A stretch of DNA of 64,000 nt, taken from Limnoperna fortunei. Its lineage: Eukaryota; Mollusca; Bivalvia; Mytilida; Modiolidae. A program made the position numbers and the translations under genes. Within the stretch, counting starts at the first letter, position 1. The number at the start of each line of letters is the position of its first letter. The notes beneath the pieces are model-generated. The model was given only the letters and a program-made list of their open reading frames with translations. It had not been told where the DNA came from and ran no database searches. Of this stretch, positions 34,712 through 46,644 are shown piece by piece. The stretch spans positions 49,659,657-49,723,656 of the forward strand of contig OX104119.1 in the NCBI GenBank assembly GCA_944474755.1, in the 5' to 3' direction.

Positions 34712-34811
34712 TCACTTAGCAACAATCTCGTAGGTCGTAATGCTTACTTCACTAGATGATTCATCCTTCTCTTCTGATAACACAGTTCTCTTGCGGCTTA
34801 GTGGTGCGTAC
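34712..34811 (-). CDS. possible terminal exon, unknown gene
   Basis: Minus strand: acceptor ATCAAATAG at 34812, then 33 codons to a TGA at 34712-34714. The peptide is basic then Ser/Glu-rich (PLSRKRTVLSEEKDESSSE) and looks like a cytoplasmic tail with phosphorylation-type sites. Upstream exons were not found, so the gene cannot be named. Could be chance. Confidence 0.25.
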
Positions 34812-36297
34812 CTATTTGATAATTTGCTGCAAAATTGATAAATTTAACGCAATATGTACATTTCAATTTGCCTAAATACTACAAATTAATGTGGTAGATT
34901 CGGAAGTATTTAACATTGACTTAACCTAACACTTCGTGCTGTGGTAATGTTAAATCTATAAAGAGGTGGTAAACTTATAAAAATAGAAATTTTACAACAA
35001 ATTAATATATTAGAATACAAAACAAAAATCGATGTTAGTGTTGTCTACAGATTTTACTATCTAGGAACTTTTTATATAGTTGCCAACTTTATCTGTGTTT
35101 ACAAAAATCTATTGTCGTTTTAAGTGAAGCCCAATATTATATGTAAATCGAAAGTATAGAGCAGAACGAACGGTGTAGGTATGTAATAACCACTGCTTGC
35201 CCTTCTTGCCGAACTATGTTTAAACCATAAATGAAACTGCTTTATATAGCAAACTGACGTTTTCTTCTCACGAATGTTTAAACGCCTCATAACATGGTTT
35301 AATAAAATAGAAGCTGAAATCTAAAAATACCTTAAATTTCCTCTTAGAATCCATAATACAGGTAAAAAGATGCGTTACACTGATGTCCTTTCCCCAAAGC
35401 TTGGGTTTATGGACACAACAGACATTAATAGATACGCTTAATTTTTGGGTTTACAGATATGACGTATCATTTTCACGGACCATACTGTGAGTGTTTTTGT
35501 GTTCGACCCATAAAACTGCCCAGCGTTGCGTCCCTAGGTGGCGAATAAGGAGTCTTCTCGTTGGGGTTGACATGTTATAATAGGAAAGCCTAGTCTCGGG
35601 CTGAATTGGCTGATGTATTTGTAGAGTACCATGCTCCTTGCATGATAAATAGCCTTTTTGTAAATTTTCAAACATAAAAGGCTCATATACGCTATACATA
35701 TAGCTTAATTCTCTGTCCATATCCAATTATCTCCTTTTTAATGGCAGTCAAAAATGTGTTCCATTTAATCCCTCACATTTCAACCGTAAATTGTTTAGCT
35801 TAAATTTGCTAGCTGGGCGTAAAGCAAACATTCAATTAATCAAGCAAACAGGTATTGTAAATTAGAATGATATATCAGTAAAACAACCTGTCGGATCTTA
35901 TAGCGACGGAAAGGTCATTAAATGCTTTTAAAACGAAGAAATAGAATAAAAGTCGGTAATTTGTTATGTTTATAGCGCACACCTTATCACAAATTTTATT
36001 TTTCAATTACTACTTATTAAAACTGCACAGGCATATTTCGGCATAGGTTCGGGGTTCGAAAGTATTTCAGACCAACCAACTGTATGTAATTATAAATAAA
36101 GTAAAATAATTGTCAACATCAGTTTTATCAAATTCTACTGTTTGTAAAATGTAAATACGTACATTTAAAATTGAGAAAATGTGTTAAAAATATAAAACAC
36201 CTAATAAATATACAATGCATTATAATGCCTAAATTTAGATCAGGGTTAACTGCCAACAATAGACAAATTCCGGATAGAACTTGCATCATTTGACACA
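34812..36297. other. intergenic, no supported gene
   Basis: A 91-codon minus-strand frame at 35451-35726 has fairly balanced composition but no recognised domain or splice context. Confidence 0.35.
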
Positions 36298-36790
36298 AAA
36301 TTTAAAATATTTTATTTTATACAATATTTCACATAATATACAACGATTTATATACCAATAAATAAATTTTGCGAGAAAAATGACTTTTGATTGGCTGGAA
36401 AATATTTTCTATCAGAGGATGGAAAATAAATGTGATCGTCATGGAGACACGCGCCATTTGATGTCATATATATTTTCCACGGGAAACTAACAGTTTTTGT
36501 GTTGATCCCTTTTTTCAAAAATGTCCAGTTACAAAAATAAAATTGTTGAGTTTATTCTATTGTTTGAATTTATTTATAAGTATTAACTACAAAAAAAATA
36601 TTTTCTCCATCGAGGGATAACAAAATTTCCACTGTGCACATTTAATATAATCCAAAAAATATTTTCTCCATCGAGGGATAACAAAATTTCCGTTTTGCAC
36701 ATTGTGCGGATTATACACATGTACAATGTGCAAAACGGAAATTTTGTTATCCCTCGATGGAGAAAATATTTTGTAGTTTATCCTTAATAA
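36298..36790. repeat. repeat with perfect ~50 bp palindromic arms plus a direct copy
   Basis: Arms 36657-36705 and 36723-36772 are near-perfect reverse complements around a 17-base spacer; they contain CCATCGAGGGATAACAAAAT. The first ~35 bp of the arm is also directly repeated at 36597-36631. The upstream part (TTGGCTGGAAAATATTTTCT, 36391 on) recurs in reverse at 41.39 kb. Confidence 0.75.
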
Positions 36791-36974
36791 TACGATCATC
36801 ACACTACAGTATCTCATAATAGGAAGGCAATGTAACTTGTATTTGAGAATGAGCAGAGAAAACACACTGTAATTTAATAAAGTCGGTGAAATTTTTACCT
36901 TACATGAAACTAAAGTGAGGGTCTATACAGTATTTTAATTATTTGTAAATATTATATTTATCCAATACAACACG

Positions 36975-37745
36975 ATGGCACAATAAACAAATATGCCTAA
37001 GGAGCTGAGCCATGTGAATTTTGTGAAACTGGCAACGAAATTAAATGGTTGTGTGTTCAGTTTATTTATCTGTATAAAAAAAGTTCAAAATTCAATACAA
37101 CATGAAATATTGGATACAGAAACAGCCAGATCGCGTGGAGATATCAAGCCAAAAATGATTACGGACAATATTCCATTTGAAGATTGTGACAAAAAGGTGA
37201 ATTCCTTTTACTGTGAAAAGTATGAAAAACTTGTTTGTCCAGACTGCATTTATACTAACCATAAGAAGCACAGCTTGATATTAAGAGAAACAATTCTACA
37301 AAAAGCACTAAAACTATAAGAAATAGAATCTAGGGTTTGTCGGGACAAACTATTCCACAATGTCTACACCCAGCAGAACCAAAAACAAATCACAAAGCAG
37401 TATGTAATTTATTGCTGAATGAACAATTATAACAAAATCAATTGCGATACAACAATTTAAAAGACAATATTAAAAAGAGAACAGACATAATGGAAGTCTT
37501 TTTTGACAAAAAAAAACTATCAACTGAAAAATCTAAAGAGAAAATTTTAAATTCAATTGTCTCAATTGAATACAGACGGCTTTGTCATCTAACCAAGGAA
37601 AAACTGTTTTTGAAGTTTTGTCTCAATTTGCTATTCCAAATACAGAACTGACTGTAAGTAAAGTGCCTCCTGAAATAAAACATTTTGTTCCTGGAGATGA
37701 AACATACAATTTCTGGACATTGCCAAAAAATTTATATACCATGTT
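36975..37745 (+). pseudogene. decayed B-box/TRIM-like gene copy
   Basis: Related to the gene at 46645-48330 but broken by stops and shifts. A first B-box remnant (CEFCETGNEIKWLCVQF) lies near 37011 in one frame. The second B-box (FYCEKYEKLVCPDCIYTNHKKH) is at about 37207-37272 in another. The post-coiled-coil segment (SSNQGKTVFEVLSQF, then a PGDE motif) is near 37582-37700 in a third. The propeller domain is missing. Clear loss of function. Confidence 0.8.
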
Positions 37746-38090
37746 AATCTTAGGGTTGCACATCGGGGACACGCGAAGGTGTCAGTTGTGAGCGGTGTGT
37801 AATACGGTGTGGAAACGTTAGATGCAAAATTACAAATCTTTTAACTACTGTATTTAACATGGGCATGAAAAACATGCGTGATATTGTGTATTCATTCAAG
37901 TATCAGTCATAGATTAGTGTAAAGAGGTGAATAGGAAACTTATAATGTTCAAAATTAAAAAAGTATAAGAAAAATTGAACTGAAATTTCTGTGAATTTAT
38001 AAACATTTATAAAGTAAGTATTAATGTGTGAAAACATATATTTTGTCAAAATGTTGGTCGGTTTATTTATAAATTAAAAACTCTAATGTC
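37746..38090. other. intergenic, no gene seen
   Basis: No coding region; leads into the microsatellite. Confidence 0.4.
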
Positions 38091-38157
<67 letters not shown>

Positions 38158-38190
38158 GTTCGTTCGTTCGTTCGTTCGTTCGTTCGTTCG
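38091..38190. repeat. compound microsatellite (ATCT)n-(CGTT)n
   Basis: About 16-17 ATCT units (38091-38157) change abruptly to 8-9 CGTT units (38157-38190). The switch ATCT to CGTT is sharp, with no mixed units. Confidence 0.97.
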
Positions 38191-39243
38191 TATACAATTA
38201 ATGTGTAAGGCACTTTTGGTGGCATCTTTAAATCAAACAAAGAGTTTCTTGAAATCAGTTCTCAATTTTTTTATTTGCATTTCGTTATCAATAATATTGA
38301 CTATTTTTGTTGTACGTTGGACTTCAGGAAACATACACTATTTTAATAATGGGCAGTTGTAAAGTTTCAACCTGTATGTTTAGTTTAAATACTATAAGAA
38401 TTCGTAATTCAAATTAAAAAATATGGTCTTGGAGCAACCTGTTCTTGTGTTTAGCCTTAAATATTTTGGTAAACAAATAAAGGTAAAACCTACATTTTAG
38501 TAAATGAAACAGAACAGTTATGATCCCAATGTATGCCTTGTTAAAAACAAGCAAAAATACAATTTTCAGAAAGAATATTATCCGTTGTACAAATTTGATT
38601 CGTCATAATTTTGAATATATTGTAATTTGTTTTACTGATAAATTGTATTTAGGCAATGTCGATTCTAAAAGTAATTAAGAGTAATATCTTTTTGTGTTAC
38701 ACTTCTTTTCTGTAATTAAATTATATTCCTGATACCTTTTGTGTTATTCATAGAAATATTTGTGCAAATAAATTGTTTGTTTGTTGGTTTGTATGGCACA
38801 TTTTGATCGTTGGTTTGTATGACACATTCAGTAATTATGACGTCAAACCTTCAAAATATCAACTAATGAAGTTGATTGAAAGAAGCAAATGTTTGGCAGC
38901 AGTCATTCTTACTCATTCTTGCGTAGGAAGAAAACGTAACGCCACTAATAAATAACGCAGTAATAACAAACTATTAACACTACTGTACAAAATGCACAGA
39001 TTTCCACATGGTTTATGCATCACATTCGTTTGGTTTATTTACAATCGACATCGGGATATCCCTTAAACAAATCGTGAATGAAAGCCAGCTGTTGATTGGC
39101 TACATTCATGTATGATGTAGCCAAACAAAATAGTGACTTCTAGCCCGGGAATTTCCTAGCTAAGTTTTTCAGGGTTTCGTGGATACATGTGGACACAGAA
39201 ACACTGACTTGTGAGGATGCAGGATAACTAGTGATAAAGAAAG
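38191..39243. other. intergenic, no gene seen
   Basis: AT-rich; no supported coding region or repeat boundary. Confidence 0.4.
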
Positions 39244-39352
39244 TTACAGTTGAGCACACCCTGCTCGAAGTCTAGCTCGAACTAACAACCTCATTGTTGA
39301 CAATTGGTGATGACTGAATAAATAAACCACTCTGACACCAAGGCAATCTATA
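39244..39352 (-). mobile_element. tRNA-derived SINE head fragment
   Basis: Minus strand: A-box-like GGTGTCAGAGTGG and B-box-like TTAGTTCGAGC, then GCAGGGTGTGCTCAACT, the same join as in the SINEs at 3.5 and 15.6 kb. Diverged and without a tail. Confidence 0.5.
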
Positions 39353-40287
39353 AATTAAATGTAAAAGTTGCACAAATTAAAATCAGGTTTCAATTGTGCC
39401 TTTTGCCCACCTATTCAATTTCAAAATCATCTTATAAAATCTTTCAGATGTTGATAATAGAACTGATGGGGTGTGTATATTCTGAAAGAGTGAAAACTGT
39501 TCATTTATCCTGCATACGGATCTACCCTCATAAATGTACTTACAGACTGTCCATCATGTCCAATTAGTTGACAATACGCACATTAGTGGCGGATTCTAGA
39601 ACTCAACTTACAGAGCGGTTCAGCAGATTAAAGGCCCATTCGTCGAGAATTTTTTAGATAATAACGTAACGGAAAACCTCTCAGCGGAAAATAATGTATT
39701 TGGAATGTGTCATGTGTCATGTACAATAAATTCGTCCCTTTCCAAAGTTTTTTAGTTAAGTTTAAATTAAGTTCCATTGGCGTATCCCATTTCACCAATT
39801 GATTTATTATTAGAAAATTGTTAACGTCGTGAATGTATCTAAAATACTCGTTAGAAAACAACAAACAAACAAATAAATAAATAAATATTTCTAATATGGC
39901 GTCATTCATACGTTTTGAGAACACATTTAGCTTCAAATAAGCATAGAGCCTGGCGTGACATCACAATTAGAATTCCTACATCATATACGATCAACTGAAC
40001 AATTTTAAACTGGAAGAATGCAATTTTGTTAATATTTCTAAACATGATTTGCTTAATAGGTACGTATATTCAATAAATTGACAAGCAGATATTATTTCAA
40101 TGTTATTTGTTTTGTTTTCAACATGCTGTTTTGGGATATATCTGATTAGTTTCAAAGACCAATATACCAACTGAAAACCTCCTCCTAAAGCAGTTTTGGT
40201 AAACACCATTAATCAATCAATCAATCCTAAAGCAGTTTTAAAATGTTCAAACATTTGTTAGACATATTAGAATCGAAATAGATTATT
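39353..40287. other. intergenic, no gene seen
   Basis: No supported coding region. An (AATC)4 run near 40212 follows a TTGGTAAACACCAT phrase resembling a SINE 3' end. Confidence 0.35.
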
Positions 40288-40421
40288 TCAATTGAGCTCT
40301 ACGCAAATTAGAACACGGTCAGACCTTATATTTGTTTTCATTTTATTATAATATATTGACAAATATCAGATCTGACCATGTTCGCATTCGCATAGAAATA
40401 AATAAATAAATAAATAAATAA
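40288..40421. repeat. imperfect inverted repeat with (AAAT)n tail
   Basis: CTACGCAAATTAGAACACGG near 40301 pairs imperfectly with the GACCATGTTCGCATTCGCAT stretch near 40374. A run of AAAT units at 40396-40421 follows. Confidence 0.55.
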
Positions 40422-41059
40422 TGTCACGATTGAAGATCACATGTTGAAATTGTTCAATTGTCTATTTTTAAGGTATATCTTCTGGTTAATGCATTTTTTA
40501 TATCGGACATTATTTCGAATTCAATTATTAGCCTGAAAGAACATTTAATCGTTTTTATTATCTACGAAAATACATTAAAAGGTTTACTACGTTTTGAATC
40601 CAATTTCTGTATTTCCAATCCCTTGGTAGCTTTACACTAAATTCATTGGATTTTGCGACCTACATGGCACTACTAGTAAAAAATGATAAACGTGTATTTC
40701 ACATTAACTTATTGGGTACTTTAGCTGTTTAACAGTAAACACAACATAAAGACATTTCAAATGAACTCGTTTACTCTACCGTTAATATTTTATGTGCCAA
40801 ATAATTTTCATTCTTACAGCATTTTTGATTGATCGACTGTTTGTTTTATTTTTAGATGAACAAATCTAGTGTATGAATACATTTTTTTTTAAATATAATA
40901 GTGTGTTAAGGCTTTGAAAATAAAAACAGATATTCTAAAATGGATGAAATTATAAGGAATAAAAACTGATTTTACATTCATAGGTGAATGAATTATCCAA
41001 CTCATTCATAAACGTTACACAAAAGCTTTCCTGCTTTATTGATTTATTTATTAAACAGG
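40422..41059. other. intergenic, no gene seen
   Basis: No supported coding region. Confidence 0.4.
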
Positions 41060-41440
41060 TTTTATTTCTATATTAATGTTTATATGTAGACTATACTTTT
41101 TGGATAAAGTACATAAATGCCCTTGATTACTAACCATTTCCATTTAAGCATTAAATAAACAAAATATTACTTCCATCGAGGGATAAAACAAAAAGTATGT
41201 TGTGTACATTGTATAAACCGCTTAGTTTTTTTGTACTCACTACTTTTAATAAATGTCAACTTTTTAAAAAAAGTCAACAATTAAATATGTGTAATTTTTA
41301 CTTGTAAAACGTTCAAAACACAAGCAGTGCTGGTTTGAAGTAGCAATATATTAAATCACAAGATTTTTTATCTATCCTCTGAAAAAATGTTTTCTAGCCA
41401 ATGAACAATATGTCGAATTAAATCAAACAGTGTGTGTTTT
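41060..41440 (-). repeat. diverged relative of the 36.3-36.8 kb repeat
   Basis: Contains CCATCGAGGGATAA near 41174 and, ~215 bp later, the reverse complement of the TTGGCTRGAAAAYATTTT block seen at 36391. Order and relative orientation match the 36.3 kb repeat read in reverse. Confidence 0.5.
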
Positions 41441-44096
41441 GATACTGTTTTTGTAAGACGGAGTCTATTGCAATATAGATGTTCCATATGATTTTATGTA
41501 CGAACTCAAAATCAGTGCACATTTTCACAAGTTAAATGCACAATTATTTTTTTAATGTCACATATATAATACTTGACATTTTTACTAGATTAATTTTTTC
41601 CGCGTTTTAATTTAATTTATATAATGGTGAATGTCTTAAAGAGAATAGGAAACAATAACAAACAGGGATATGTCCAAAATCAATTCTGCAAAAGCCTGCA
41701 AAGAAATGTCAAAAGTTTACAAACGACTTTTCAACACAATCAATTTTATGTTTATTTTTTTTTAATGTTAAGAATTGCAAAGGAATTAGTCATAGACAAT
41801 GAATCACTTGAAATACCATACTTTGATATCTAGACAGAACACTCTGCGGCCATGAACTAAATCGTCATATGACAATCTGAAAACATCATACAACGTTCAA
41901 AGAGTAATCAGATATACAGGATAATGCCTATAAAAACGATTTTTGGCTAACATAAATTATTATACCAATATAAACACCAAATTTTGTACCACAGCAGACT
42001 ATATCACTACAATCAGATGACAGAAAATCGGGTGGAAAAATCTCAATTTTCAATTACTACATACATCCCTTTCTATTATGTCCGATTACATATTACCCTG
42101 CATGTCCCCAATGCAGTTGATAATGACCATAAAATACCATAAAATCCCACACTACAATTTGGCAAAATTTAAAGCTTAACAGTTTAGGAGAAAGTACAGT
42201 CTCATGGGCATTATGACCAAACAATTGGGATTAAAATTTGACCTAACAATATAAAAAACATAATGGTGTTGCTATGAAACTTCACTTTTATTAAGTAGTG
42301 CTCGTTGCAAAAGCTTGATGCTATTATGTATTTGTGGGTACATTGCAATTTTGTATCTGAAAATACCGAACACCAAGAAAGATGTCAAATTAAATCAACG
42401 AATCTACAAATCAAAGCCCAAGAAACACAAACATGACTTACTTGTAGAATAGGTAAGGCAGCTTCACATCTAGCTGTTTTATAATTCTACAGTAAGTGGC
42501 CATTATTGTAAAAAAATAAGATATGAATGTACATGTTGAGTCTGCGACATCTCAAATTAGCGTAATGAAATAACATTTTTTCTTACATGTGTTCCCTTCA
42601 TACAAGTACAACAACATTTTTACTTCAAGCTTTAGCCCTATTCAACATAGATTGATAATAACAAGTACTATCTTTAAAAAAGATAGTCGACGCATTTAAC
42701 TCTTAGAGATGTATGTAAAGTAGAAAGAAAACTGAATAAACAGAACAATAAGAAAAAAAATTATCAAACGAAAGAAAGAGACAAGTTACATTAACATTTT
42801 CTTTCATTAATGTGTGTGTGTGTTTGGGGGGGGGGGTTAAATAATTAACGTGCTGCGAACTGTATCCATTCAAAATAAGGTTTTAATATAAGAAGCTTGC
42901 TACATTGATGCATTAATCATAGATTTGTATAACATGTTATTAAACAATAATGGTATTATCAAAAAGATACTCGCAATTAGTGCTCCATCTCCTGTCTGCA
43001 CGTGAATGACGACGGACGCAAAGAAAGACGATAGGCATTAATGGCTTTAAAATCATAGAGTTAACAATAAACACCCAATTAAAAGCTATTTCAGAAGTTG
43101 AAGACCACAATGGTAAATTAAAAACAAACTTTCTAATATATATATATATCTGAGTTTTTTCTTGCGATGTAGGGTATTTATTAAGTCGAAAACAAATCAG
43201 TTTACATTTTAAAATTTCAAAAACAGGACATTTAAAAAAATTAATTTCATAAGCAAATATTACTTACATGCATCAATATTCATAACAATTTATTATTTTA
43301 TTAATTTGACTATTTTTTTATATGGGAACCTCTTAGAAAAATATTTTAATTAGAGTTGTATTAACATGAACACAAAATGTGTTTATGTTATTCCAAAAAA
43401 TAGCTAGGGGGTTGGGGAGATATACTGTATGGGTAATTGAGATCCAAATAAATTATTGCAACGGGACCCTCTGGGAATTTTACTTCTATGGGCTGTGCGT
43501 TTATAGTAAACAAAATGTGTTATCAAACCACTGTGTCTCATGTAAGTCGTCTGGCGTTCCGACTATTAACGATGACCTAATTACCTTTGTGTAGGATCAT
43601 GTGTACGACAATAATTTCATGTGTGTGTGTGTGTGTGTGTGTGTCAGTCGGTCAAATCAAGAAAATATGGCGTAAATAAATCACCGGCGTGATGATTGTT
43701 TACAGATTATTATATAGATGGTCAGCAAAGCAAATATGATTCTACCCCATACGAAATGCGCAAAAATTACACGTCGCGCATGCTTTTATCATTTAATTAT
43801 TGTTTATCAGTCCTAAATATCATTCTTTAGCATAAAAATCATTTTCTAAAGTTTTTTACGACTACCAATTGTTTTAAAAACACCAATCTGCTGGAATAAC
43901 AATTGAGAAATGCAAATAGGGATACTTTTCAGAGTATACCATAGTAGATTGTTCGAACGCAGAATTTTTTACTATTTTCGTCCAATCAGAATGCAAGTTT
44001 GTCTTCAATTATAGTATGTTACCATAGGTAAGCGTCTTTTAGTTCAAAGGTCACAATTCGAAAATATACCGACTGCGTCGGAAAAAAATCGAAGAA
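41441..44096. other. intergenic, simple repeats only
   Basis: No supported gene. Short simple repeats: a G-run at 42827, (AT)n near 43138 and (GT)n at 43619-43644. Confidence 0.45.
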
Positions 44097-44509
44097 TGTG
44101 TCCATGGGACACAGATGCCCCCGCTAAATGAAGTCGCAAACAGGAAGTAGTTGTCAGCCAGGTCTGAAAGTCGCTTAGGACGTACAACTTGTAATGCTGA
44201 ACCACCATGCTAAATTTCGAATTGTTCTCATGTACGATTGCTGAGAAAAGCTTGACGGAAATTCGTACGGACGGACAGACGTACGTACGTACAAATGAAG
44301 TCCCAGACAGGAAGTAGTTGTTCGACTGGTCTGAAAGTCGCTTAGGACGTACAACTTGTGATACTGAACCACCCTGCCAAATTTCAAATTGTTCTCATGT
44401 ACGGTTTCTGAGAAAAGCTTGACGGAAATTCGTACGGACGGATTACGTACGGACAGACGGACGGACATGAGTAAAACCTAATGCCCCCGACATGTCGTCG
44501 CGGGGGCAT
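44097..44509 (+). mobile_element. hairpin-ended repeat with two ~180 bp monomers
   Basis: Starts with a hairpin (TGTGTCC-ATGGGACACA) and ATGCCCCCGC at 44115. Two monomers follow, each with AGGAAGTAGTTGT, CTGAAAGTCGCTTAGGACGT and AAAAGCTTGACGGAAATTCG, then a GGAC/GTAC-rich run. The end is a hairpin: ATGCCCCCG (44481-44489) with CGGGGGCAT (44501-44509), followed by AAAAA. No coding capacity. Confidence 0.75.
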
Positions 44510-45604
44510 AAAAACATGTTGTAAGTAAATTTTACTTTTGTCTATTTTATTTCACAAATTGATGTTCTCAATATTTGTATTGACGTAGTGGGTAAAAATA
44601 TCAGCCATCAGAGAGAAACATGGCACTACACTTATTCTGACATCGTGGGTGGAAACAATAAATGTTTCATTACAGAATTTACATTTGTCTCCATTATTTA
44701 ATCAAGATCCTTGCACATTAAAGAGTCCTTTACTCGATATTGTATGATAATTTTGGTAGATGTTAGTTTACTGAAATAGCCTACTTTTATGTATTTCAGG
44801 AAACAAGTTAAGAAACTGTGGAATTATTTCCTAATTACTGTCTTTAGAAGATCTCAAAACATCTTTACCACAACTTTAAAATTTTTGTCCTTTTAAATCT
44901 TTGCCTCTCCTATTAACAAAGTCATAGGTCACACAGTGCTTTCTTGACTACAGATCTTGCCACTTCCTGTTATTGCAACGGAGATCTCTAGATGATCAAT
45001 GTTGGTTACCTATCGTCTCATTTGCTACGAACTAAATGCATTTTATATTATGCAATACTGGTATATTGATTTGTACAAATGTTTTACTGGGGTCAAGGTT
45101 AACAGTAAGTTCATGTAATAGTTAACACAGCTACTTATAACCTTGTTCATTTTATTTATAAAATAATACATGTATAACTAATCTTTTAACCAACAATTTG
45201 TAATTTTCCCTTCTTTGAAAAATTGCTTTGATAACATATAATCTGATCAAATGGCCGTCTGTGCAAAATGGCTGCTTTTGCGTTAATTTTTTCCATTAAA
45301 ATGCTAAGAATAGTAAACCGGTAAATGGTATCTGTGTACTATTTTTTATTAAATTTGCTCTAGCGATAACAGAGATTTGAGAAATGTATTCTTATTTTTA
45401 ACGGCGGCAATTTTTAATAGAGTGGCTATTTTGAATGCTTTAAACGTTGTTGCACAATCTCAAGTCAGCCAAAAGATACTCAAGGCGATCAGACATCGCA
45501 TCATTAAGAAAACGAGCGGACAAGATTAATGGGTAAAGACAACAAATAAAAAAATTAAAATAGAAGCATATTATGAGAAGATAAATAAGAAACCGGGTAA
45601 AAAC
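44510..45604. other. intergenic, no gene seen
   Basis: No supported coding region. The body of the element ending at 45639 may start in here but its left end was not found. Confidence 0.35.
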
Positions 45605-45639
45605 AATATGTCCCCAAAATTTCGTTTGGGGACATTATT
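45605..45639 (+). repeat. terminal hairpin of a ATGTCCCC-type repeat
   Basis: AATATGTCCCCAAA pairs with TTTGGGGACATTATT around a 6-base loop. The preceding AAAAACAATATGTC phrase is shared with the hairpin ending at 63521, so it is probably the end of a similar element. Confidence 0.6.
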
Positions 45640-46644
45640 ACATGATAACAATCTTTGTATTTACAATCAGATCTAATTTTATATATTATGATTGAACACA
45701 AGTAAAAATGATTGAACTTAAAGATGATAACTTTAATTTATGTAACAATGTGATGACTTTGTCTGCAATATCTAATCTTTAAAACAATTAATTTAGGTTG
45801 TTTGTGCAAATAATTAATCAATTTACAATTTAAAAAAACTGCAATACCATAGCATGCATCGTAGACTACAGCTTGTAGACATACGTGAAGCTAGTTTCAT
45901 CAGAACACATATTGAAATAAAAAATATATATACATGTAGAAAGTGGAGCCAAAGCATGATTAAGCCGAATATTATATAAAAAGCCAAATCTGCTAATAAG
46001 GGTGTAAACATAGTAGGGTGTAAAACAATTATTACCTTGAAGCAACTTTCTGTGCAGCAAGCTTTAAAATTGCAATTGTGTCGGTAAGACTCAGGAACTG
46101 TCAATGAATTCAAGAAAAAAAAATAAATAATTGTCATATGACATTTTAAATTTCGACCAATCAGAAGCAAGTAATACAAGTATGTGACTAATACTTCTAT
46201 AATCTAAAGCAATGAATCAAATCAGTGGTCTGCACTATTTACAAATAATAATCTTAATATATCCATTTTTTTACAAATATTGACCATATACCTATCTAAA
46301 CTAAGTTTGAAATGAGACTTAGATAAGAAAATGGTATGTCTATAACATAATACAGGTAAAACACAAAATGAATGAACCACTATGGACTGACTTTAAGATG
46401 AGCTATGAAACACTATTAGTTTGTGTCATTTTAAAAGTGTAACAATACATAATTTGACTTCCTAATCAACCTTAATAATGAAATGAACTGTACCACATTT
46501 AAAATTTGTACACTATTATCAGTGTACCTGATAAATTGAGAGACATATTATGTACTATTGAACATATTATCTGTCTATATCAAAAATAGAATTTAACGTT
46601 CAGGCAGTTAAATACTGTGTTACATTTTGGAATATACTATCACA
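45640..46644. other. 5' flank of the B-box gene
   Basis: No supported gene. A 62-base minus-strand stretch (46036-46097) has good splice sites and is open, but it stands alone. Confidence 0.35.

Noticed and set aside
35451..35726. 91-codon minus-strand frame with balanced composition
   Set aside because: No family recognised, no splice sites or paralogue; kept only as a note.
44175..44468. 97-codon minus-strand frame rich in SVR repeats
   Set aside because: Antisense reading of the GTAC/GGAC-rich repeat element.
46036..46097. 62-base minus-strand stretch with good acceptor and donor
   Set aside because: Open and amphipathic, but no partner exon was found on either side.
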